Part shown: positions 56,776-64,000 of the stretch, one piece after another
Numbering within the stretch: position 1 is the stretch's first letter
Layout: each line of letters begins with the position of its first letter
From: Platynereis dumerilii
Taxonomy: Eukaryota > Annelida > Polychaeta > Phyllodocida > Nereididae
NCBI GenBank assembly: GCA_026936325.1
Contig: JAPTHN010000001.1
Coordinates: 1,240,001 to 1,304,000 of the forward strand
DNA length: 64,000 nt
Direction of reading: 5' to 3'
The notes under the pieces: model-generated
Databases searched by the model: none
Told to the model about the DNA's origin: nothing
The model's input: the letters and a program-made list of their open reading frames with translations, nothing else
Position numbers and translations under genes: made by a program

Positions 56776-58140
56776 ACTAGCTATAGTAGACAAATTACAA
56801 ACAGAATGTTCCCTGTGAGGTCATATCCCTATTCATGCCATGTTATTCTGTATGACTCATAAACTTGTAGTAAGGGCATATCCTATACTTGCAATGCAAT
56901 CAGGACAAGTCACTGAATGAGTCAAGGCACAAGTTACCCAATGACAAATTGACAGTTCATTTCAAAGGGATGCATATAATAGGGCAGATTTCACAAAAAG
57001 ATGCGAAATGACTTACCACAAGTTACATTAGCACAACGCTGAAAAGGCCAGACATAATTGATTCGTAGCTTCTCAGATTTTCTCAGGGTGCATTTTCCAG
57101 GGATAGCTGGCACGACAAAAAAAGCGGAAATCTAAATCTTTTATTGTGTCAATCCATTAAATAAAATCATGGGTATTGTTTTCTCCAGGATTGATAGATC
57201 AGAGTAACTAAAAATATGGCCGGCCTCGTCCTAATGTAACAATGTTAAATGGAGGACGGAATTTTTTATGCTGATCCTACTGCAACATAAATGAAATCAC
57301 CAGCAGGGTACCACACCTGGTCTGCTCCTGGGAGATCTGGCTTTCAGTTCAGAAAAAAATTGATATCTAATCATGTGTTTGTTAACCTGATTTGGATGGA
57401 CATATTTTGCTAATGTAACACTATGAAATGACCAGATGCGTAATTGCAGTTATGTTGGCTACAAAAAAACAGCTACCAAACCCAGTTGTTTATGTTTTTG
57501 ATGATGTATATACTATATAGGCAAATAAGACATGTTTTTCTATAAATATTTAGAATTTCATGATGGAAATTGGCATAAGTAGAAAGAACACAGAAAAATC
57601 CCCATTGTTTGTCACAACTCATCTCTGGAAAGTGAATGCTCTGGTAAAAGTTGCTAATGTAACCTCAGTATCCTGTGATGGAATCAAGTTACATTGGCGC
57701 TATTTTTATTTTATTTTTTTTTTCAAGTTTTATAATGACCAACACAATTGCAAATAGTTCCAAAATAATTTTCAAGATGTTTTTTTATCAATCATATATC
57801 ATTACATTTTCCTGAATCGCTTTTAGCAGGTTCCACAGAGTGCCAAAGTAAGCACGTCTGATCACCAGTAAGTTTGGCCGTCCAAAATTGTCCTCATGAA
57901 GAATAAAAATTAATCTTTTAAGAGCAAAAAGCTACATAATTTATTATTTTATTGATATTTATTCATTAGCTCACAGATGTACTTATTGATAGGTTTACTT
58001 GCTTCAGGAAGCAACAGAGGGATAACAAAAGGGTTGGAAAGTTTAAGGAACCCTCTGAGAGCACTTTTCGTGAAATCTGCCATAGGGCCTGCAGTTGTGA
58101 TGGCAATCATGGCATTGATGTCTGTAAAAAGCTAACCATG
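56776..58140. other. No supported gene; contains inverted copy of 56.4 kb segment
   Basis: GCTAATGTAAC recurs at about 57.41 and 57.65 kb, with a relative at about 57.23 kb. The 57.61-57.66 kb text TTTGTCACAACTCATCTCTG plus AAGTGAATGCTCTGGTAA is the inverse of 56.36-56.42 kb. Otherwise nothing was recognised. Confidence 0.5.
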
Positions 58141-58570
58141 TATTTATTATTTATTTATTTATTAAAACTTTATTCCGGACTCATCCCGCAGGAGGTTCCA
58201 TATATTATAGAAAAATACATTGACAATTTAACACACCATGCACAGAGCAAATGAGACAGGCTCTACCATATATATATATATATTTGTACCACTCAACAGT
58301 GAAAATTAGCATTGTGTACACCGTTGTACATATAGTCATGTCCAATGGTTTGGTGCTTCATTCAGTTGACACCAGAGCACTGCAGCTTGAGATGTGACAT
58401 CACAATGGTGTCACCATGGTGACGTCTCAACCTCTCTTTCACATCAGCAGTAAAATGTTGTTTCTTTTTGTAGTAAAGATTTTTTATCGCTACAAAAAGA
58501 GGGGGTGCAAATGGTGGTAACTAACCCACTACCACTATAACCCATCCATCACTGGAAAATTACTTTTTTT
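58140..58570 (-). other. Probable LINE 3' end, minus strand
   Basis: Read on the minus strand, CCTCCTGCGGGATGAGTCCGG then AATAAAGTTTTAATAAATAA resembles a LINE 3' UTR with tandem AATA tail. Upstream (58.3-58.57 kb) no reverse transcriptase was recognised. Confidence 0.35.
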
Positions 58571-58577
58571 TAAATAG

Positions 58578-58729
58578 TATAAAATACGACTCTCACAATC
58601 ATGGCGTCTGTAAAAGTTCCTTTATTTCGATGACGTCATTACATTATAGCCGTGACGTCATTGCATCGTTGCCGTGACGTCATTCACACAGAACACACCA
58701 ACGCCCCTAGTGGTGATTACTCCATTACA
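58578..58729 (-). repeat. 3' LTR of the Gypsy element (152 bp)
   Basis: On the minus strand it begins TGTAATGGAG, directly after the polypurine tract, and ends at about TATTTTATA. It holds three TGACGTCA sites at 58631, 58653 and 58675, exactly 22 bp apart. The matching 5' LTR starts at 63919. Confidence 0.8.
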
Positions 58730-58745
58730 TCCCTCCTTTCCTTTG
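58730..58745 (-). other. Polypurine tract
   Basis: AAAGGAAAGGAGGGA on the minus strand abuts the 3' LTR, as expected for the plus-strand primer of LTR elements. Confidence 0.75.
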
Positions 58746-59018
58746 GTTAAAATTACATCTGGATGTTACATGCAAATGAGGGGCACACCAATAACATTTA
58801 CAAACTGTTTAGGTCTAACTCACGAAAAACCAATTACAATATGATCATGAGTACATTAAAAGTCCATAAAAGTCCATAAAGTGTAATCACTTCCAAAACT
58901 AACAACAAATTCATAATATCAACATTTAACCATGATGATCAACTGAGACTTTTTATGAACAGTAAAGCTCACGTGAACTAACAACTCATTGACATGAAAC
59001 TACAGATTATACACATTA

Positions 59019-62000
59019 TTAAACATAGTCATCATATCGCCTTGGCCTTCTGACCTCCCTGCTTGGTCTAGGAACAGGCTCTGACTCTGGAACCAAAACT
59101 GGCTCGAATGGTAACTCGTCATCAATTTCTCTAGAATTATCGTGCTCCAACAAGGGGTCTTGTTCGGTGCTGATGGGCTTGCAATGGCTGACATTTCTAG
59201 CCTTGATCTCTGCACCCCTTTGAGCCACAATCATGGAGCCTTTCCTCTCAACTACCTCAAAAGGTTGTTCCTGAAATTTGGGGCTGAGTTTATTCTTTCT
59301 GAGCATGTTCTTTAAGAGAACTTTGTCACCCACTTTAATCTGAGATTCTCGAATACGCCTTCTCCTTTCAGCATTTTGTTTCATTACCAACTTGGCTTTT
59401 TGATCATTCTCTGCCAGCCGTGAGGTATCATGAAATGAAAATTCTTGGGGAAGTTTGGTTTTTAGAGGGTAACCATTGAGCGCTGTTGCTGGTGCAATGT
59501 TAGTTGTGACATGCGAGTTGCCCTGTAATTTCTGAGAAATTTGATCAGTTCTTTTCTCCAGGGTTTACCCTCTAACTGAGCACTGCGAACGACTTTTCCT
59601 AACGACTTCATGAAATTTTCCTCTGCGCCATTTGCTTCCGGCCAGTACGGAGTTACTTTTCTATGCTTGAACCCCAATACTTCCGCAAAACGGGCAAACT
59701 CCGCACTTTGGAAGGGAGAACCATTGTCACTTTTTACGACATCAGGAATTCCACGGGATGCGAAGATTTTGTCAAAAATGGGAATAACTGTACTAGCTGA
59801 CAAGGAACCAATGACTTCAACCTCTGGGAATCTGGTCCTATCACACCTGATAACTAGTAAGTAATGTCCGGACGGTAATGGTCCATAAAAATCTGTGCTA
59901 AGGTGTGACCATGGTTTGTCAGGAATTTCTGACATTTTCAAAGGCGCACGTTGTTTGCCATCATAGTTGGCTTGACAAGCTACACATTCACTAAGAATTT
60001 TCTGCACCAATGCATCAATACCTGGGAACCACACCTTTTCTCGAATAAGTGACTTAGTCTTATTGATTCCTTGATGGCCTTCGTGGGCAATGCGGACTGC
60101 CTTTTCCCGCAATGCCTGAGGAAGCACGACTTTGTTATTCTTCAAAAGAACACCCTTTTCTGAAACTGACAGTTCATGTTTGATTAAGCGAAACAATTTA
60201 AGCTCGTTTCCAAAGCACTCAACATGAGAACCTGACTCGTCTAATTTGTACCACTTGCCGTTTCTGACCAGTTCAATTACTTTCTGTAAAGTGTAATCAG
60301 AGCTTGTGGCCTCAACTACTTGCTGATGAGTCATGGCTTTTGGGACCGCCATTTCAGCAACATAGTTTACATACTCCTCGGCAACTTTGGTTGCTCTACT
60401 TTCTGTAGTCTCCAACATTGGATGTCGTGACAAGTAGTCAGCTGGGTTTGATTTTCCAACACCATATTTAAGAGTGACATCATACGGCTGCAAGCGCAAT
60501 GCCCAGCGTTCTAACCGCATAGGCAAACACGCACTGGGTTTGCCAAACAAACCCAGAAGGGGCTTGTGGTCTGTTACCACTTCTACTGGCTTCCCAAATA
60601 AATAGACATGAAACCGTTCGCACGCCCACATGATTGCTAAAGCTTCTCGCTCAATTTGAGCATACCTTTGTTCGACCTTAGTCAATGAACGACTTGCGTA
60701 AGCAACTATGTGCTGATTACCTGCGTGATCAAACTGCACTAGGATGGCGCCGACTCCTACCGGCGAAGCATCCACCAGAACTTTGGTTTTCCTGTCAACA
60801 TCAAAGTAGGCGACACACGGTTTTGCGCTGAGGCAACTCACCAACTGCTCAAAAGCTTGCTGCTGATCTTTACCCCAACAAAATTTTCTACCTTTTAAAG
60901 TGAGCTGGCGGATAGGTTCCGTGATCGTTGCAGAATTGGGGATAAAACGGGCACTGAAGTTGACCATCCCCAACAAGCTTCTAACCTCTTCCACACTTTG
61001 GGGTTGAGACATTTCGTAGAGAGCTTGCAGCCTTCTAGGGGAAGGTTCCATCCCTTTTTGTGAGAAAATCATGCCAAAGAATTCAATCGATTTTCTGCTG
61101 AATTCACATTTAGCGGGATTTAACGTGAGATTGCTGGCTTGCAGCCTACGAAATACGTCTGCTAGAGCTCTATCATGATCTGCTTGTGTTACCCCACCTA
61201 CGATAATGTCATCCGACACATTCATAGCGCCACTGGTCAAATCGCCTGCCCCATCTAGGATTTGGGCGATCGCGTTTTGGAAAATTTCACTTGCACATGA
61301 AATACCGAAGTTCAGTCTTTTGTACCTTCGGAGACCACCCAGAGAATCTACCCTAGACGAATCTCTCAATCATAGCACATTATCTTATGATTTTGCGTCA
61401 GAGCGTCACAGCCAATCAGCGTGCAGTATTTCTCTTCACTTCAAAACTTTACCGGCATTTTGCGAAGTAACTATTCACTTCTCAGAGACATATGGCACAC
61501 CATTTTAAAGGTCTCAGAGAGATCTATCTACTCATGTAAGAATGACACCTCTAACCCATACGGTAACGTGCGGAACAGCGAAATCGGCCTCATTTGCATA
61601 ACTTGCTTGAAGACCTGTTCATTGGTCAGCTTTGTGGGCGTGTCTGATTTAATCACTGAAGGCTTTGCTGAAGTGTTGGAGACCTAAATGGGTACTAAAA
61701 GTGGTGATGTATCGAGACGCCTCACTTAGGACTAACTGATGATACCCAGACCGCAAATCTAGCTTGCTGAAAACAGTCCACCCATTCACCTTGTTCTGAA
61801 TTTCGTTTATTGTTGGCATGACGTGCCGTTCCCTTTTAATGGCAAGGTTGGCCCTGCGCATGTCAACACACATGCGGATTTCACTTGGATTTCTGGGCTT
61901 AGGCGCTACAACAACTGGGGATACCCATGGGGTTGGTCCTTCAACTGGTTCGATTATGTCAAGTTTTTCTAACTTTTCTATCTCAGCTTCTAACTGTTTT

Positions 62001-62686
62001 CTGACATGAAATGGGACACGTCTGTGTCTCTGTGCCACAGGTTCTACCTGTTCGTCGATGTGTAACTTCACCTCAAAATTTCTCATTTTTCCAACACCAG
62101 AGAATAATTCAGGGTTTTGCTGAACAAGTTTGTCTGACACCGATTTGTGCTCTATACTGTTGACTTTATGCTCAGCGATTATAAGCAACTCTAAGTCTAA
62201 ACAATGTTTGATGCCTAGCAAGCAACCTGAACGACCCGGCACAACATAGATATCTGCTTGAGTTTTCTTGCCATTACACTGAAGATCCGCAGTAAACGTA
62301 CCTATTGGCACAATACTACCACCACCATAAGGATTGATGTTACCTTGGGAGGAATTGAGTTTAACACCACCTTGAAACTTAACATTGAATGTTGCCTCAT
62401 CAACCACACTACATGTGGCTGCACTATCTGCAGTAAACACAATGTTGCAATCATTGACATTGACATCAAATTTTGGCGTTTGAATTTTGACAGCCTTGGG
62501 CTCATTGGATTGACACTGAACACTGTGCACATCATTGACATTGACATTTTGCAAACTGACATCATCAACATTCAAACAAAACAAGTATGCATCATCACCA
62601 TTGTCATTGTACAAACTCATAGCATTGTCAAAATAATTGTTCATATCATCACCAATGTTAGTGTCACTGTCACTGATCTGATGCAC
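59019..62686 (-). pseudogene. Gypsy pol region
   Basis: In transcription order: protease with a DSAAT active-site segment; reverse transcriptase with KLDLRSGYHQ and, further on, NVSDDI at the catalytic box; RNase H-like segment (VLVDASPVGVGAIL, then VVTDHKPL); integrase with an HHCC zinc finger (HEGHQG and CVACQ) and the core STDFYGP / KSDNGSPFQ; and a C-terminal GPY/F-like stretch (KVGDKVLLKN). It is not intact; a short foreign insert also lies within the RT part. Confidence 0.9.
61337..61684. mobile_element. 348-bp insertion inside the Gypsy element
   Basis: Sequence unrelated to pol is bounded by GGAGACC on both sides (61330-61336 and 61678-61684), which looks like a 7-bp target duplication. 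It contains CCAATCAGC and GACCAATGAACAGG but no gene. No clear inverted ends were found; the family is unknown. Confidence 0.6.
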
Positions 62687-62857
62687 TTGTCTCCCGTTGC
62701 GACCATTTCTGCTATTCCCTCGGTTGAACTGTCGATTGCGATTTGTTGAGAATGACTGTGAACGGTTGCGATTCCAGGGTTGCTGTTGTGGACTGCGTTG
62801 GTACTGCTGATACTGGGTTGCATTCTGTTGCTGTTGTGGACTGCATTGGTACTGCTG

Positions 62858-63748
62858 TTACTGGGTTGCATTCTGTTGCCCACGTCCGCACCACTGCTGA
62901 CTGCGATTTGTCGATAGACAATGTTGAGCGAAATGGTGCTTCCTACCACAGGAGAGGCACGTGATCCCAAAGGCTGGACAGTTCTGTTGCCCACCAGAGT
63001 GAGGAAAGTCTCCTCCACAATTTCGACATATCGTGACTTGACGTTGACCACTCGGCTTTGCTGACGAATTGCCAACACTGTTGACTTGCTCTTTGTTTAC
63101 TGTTTCATTCTTTTCAATCTCGAGGGACTTTTCGATAGTAGATGTGTGCTTACGACACAATTCGTTAGCACGACCTTCTTTCAAAACATCAGTGAGAGTC
63201 AGCTCCGATTTGAGTCCCTTTTGCCTCAGTTTAGTGTCTGTGGTTGTGCGAATGATGTGAGATTTAATTTCTTTGTCCATGGTGCCAGCGAAAGTCGAGA
63301 CACGTTTGGCTTGTTGACGGAGGCGAATCTGGTAACTGTCTATTGATTCTTCGGGGTTTTGAACCATGTCACGAAAGATGGCTTCTTCATACTCTGGGAC
63401 AAGACGGGGCTTGAAATGTTCCTCCAATTTCTTGACGGCTGTGGCATAGCTAGTGCCAGTGTCTGGTAACGTGTGAAAAGTGTCAAAGGAATTTGTCCCA
63501 ATAAAATGAAGTAACATACTGCATTTCCGAGCATCATTTGTTGTGTTCATTGCTTGCAGATAGTTCTCAAAACGGGCAAACCAGCGATCCCAAACAGGGC
63601 CAGGGTCCTGATCACCCACACAGTCATCGAAAAAAGGTATGGCAGGGATATTAGATGCCATTGTCAACAAAACTTGAAATAGTGCACACAAGCCTGAGCT
63701 GAAATACATGCAGACGATCAACGATGGGCGAGTGAATGATTCAGTCAA
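62858..63748 (-). pseudogene. Gypsy gag region
   Basis: A Mag-type gag: the capsid part includes WDRWFARFENYLQA and the segment EEHFKPRLVPEYEEAIFRD, followed by two CCHC-type zinc knuckles (CRNCGG..., then CLSCGRKHHFAQHC), which in this clade bind the RNA genome. The downstream part is low-complexity with imperfect tandem SNSSTNAVHNSNRMQP-type repeats near 62.78-62.88 kb. Confidence 0.85.
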
Positions 63749-63906
63749 TCATAAAATGTTGTTGAGCTTTTCCCAGCTTTGTGGGACGAAGAGAAAGCCA
63801 TTCTTGGTCACCAACTATTTCCAATATGATGCAGCAGATGTACAGCTACGTTTAGCAGTCCATGATATAAGTCATTGATGACCATTGTCTTCAAATAAAC
63901 GGTTTT

Positions 63907-63917
63907 CCTCGTCGCCA
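63907..63917 (-). other. Primer-binding site, tRNA-Ser type
   Basis: TGGCGACGAGG on the minus strand is complementary to the 3' end of a tRNA-Ser(GCU)-like molecule (CCTCGTCG plus CCA). It lies one base inside the 5' LTR. Confidence 0.7.
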
Positions 63918-63918
63918 A

Positions 63919-64000
63919 TATAAAATATGACTCTCACAATCATGGCGTCTGTAAAAGTTCCTTTATTTCGATGACGTCATTACATTATAGCCGTGACGTC
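63919..64000 (-). repeat. 5' LTR of the Gypsy element, partial
   Basis: The first 82 bp (plus-strand order) match 58578-58659 with one difference. The rest lies outside the window. Confidence 0.85.

Larger units (their letters stand above)
58578..64000 (-). mobile_element. Mag/SURL-type Gypsy LTR retrotransposon (incomplete in window)
   Basis: A Ty3/Gypsy element on the minus strand with 3' LTR, polypurine tract, pol, gag and primer-binding site in the right order; its 5' LTR continues beyond the window. The gag zinc knuckles, DSA-type protease, reverse transcriptase, RNase H and integrase resemble the Mag clade, which includes sea urchin SURL elements. The visible LTR parts differ at one position in 82, so the insertion is fairly young. 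The copy is broken by a few lesions and one foreign insertion. Confidence 0.92.

Noticed and set aside
62258-62749. Plus-strand 163-codon frame
   Set aside because: It is antisense to the Gypsy coding region and dominated by Ile/Thr from its repeats.

Overview
The window looks like AT-rich nuclear DNA of a marine invertebrate deuterostome, most likely an echinoderm. This is inferred from the mixture of elements (a Mag/SURL-type Gypsy element with a tRNA-Ser primer site, CR1/L2-type LINEs, PIF/Harbinger, Tc1/mariner, hAT and tRNA-headed SINEs), the intron-poor GPCR and the frequent TAGGCCTA octamer. Nothing bacterial was seen. Only one ordinary host protein gene is convincing: a 452-residue rhodopsin-class GPCR on the minus strand at 20.1-21.5 kb. 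A CpG-rich cAMP-response-element promoter-like block (36.4 kb), a possible exon at 38.6 kb and a possible first exon at 56.4 kb are weaker candidates.

Layout. 1-8.9 kb, 13.5-16.3 kb, 22.3-34.4 kb, 41.3-42.6 kb and 49.7-50.0 kb are pieces of one low-copy repeat unit of several kilobases. Its modules recur in the same orientation and broadly the same order at least seven times. Some modules keep a similar reading frame on the minus strand and may be decayed exons. This array has been interrupted by a 1.66 kb IR/DR Tc1-like transposon (8.9-10.5 kb), a CR1/L2-like LINE (10.6-13.5 kb), several MITEs, foldback elements and SINEs. 18.6-19.6 kb is a terminally inverted element built from 157-bp tandem units. 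42.6-43.9 kb is a second LINE in reverse orientation.

The standout is 43,964-49,598: an apparently complete PIF/Harbinger transposon (TSD TAA, matching inverted ends) with two intact, convergent, intronless genes, a MADF-like DNA-binding protein (639 aa) and a HARBI1-type DDE nuclease (424 aa). Each gene ends, 34 and 38 nt after its stop codon, in a sequence that fits the replication-dependent histone mRNA 3' stem-loop (GGCCCT-TTTA-AGGGCC followed by ACCA). No AATAAA is seen in the tail of either gene. The partner protein also carries a histone-H1-like A/K/P repeat region. Together these suggest a transposon whose mRNAs may be processed and timed like histone mRNAs. The subterminal regions carry many copies of a GCGTCGC motif on both strands.

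58.6 kb to the window end is a Mag-type Gypsy LTR retrotransposon on the minus strand with short LTRs; its 5' LTR runs off the window. It is broken by a few lesions and holds a 348-bp insertion. Remaining intergenic stretches show no gene that can be supported.
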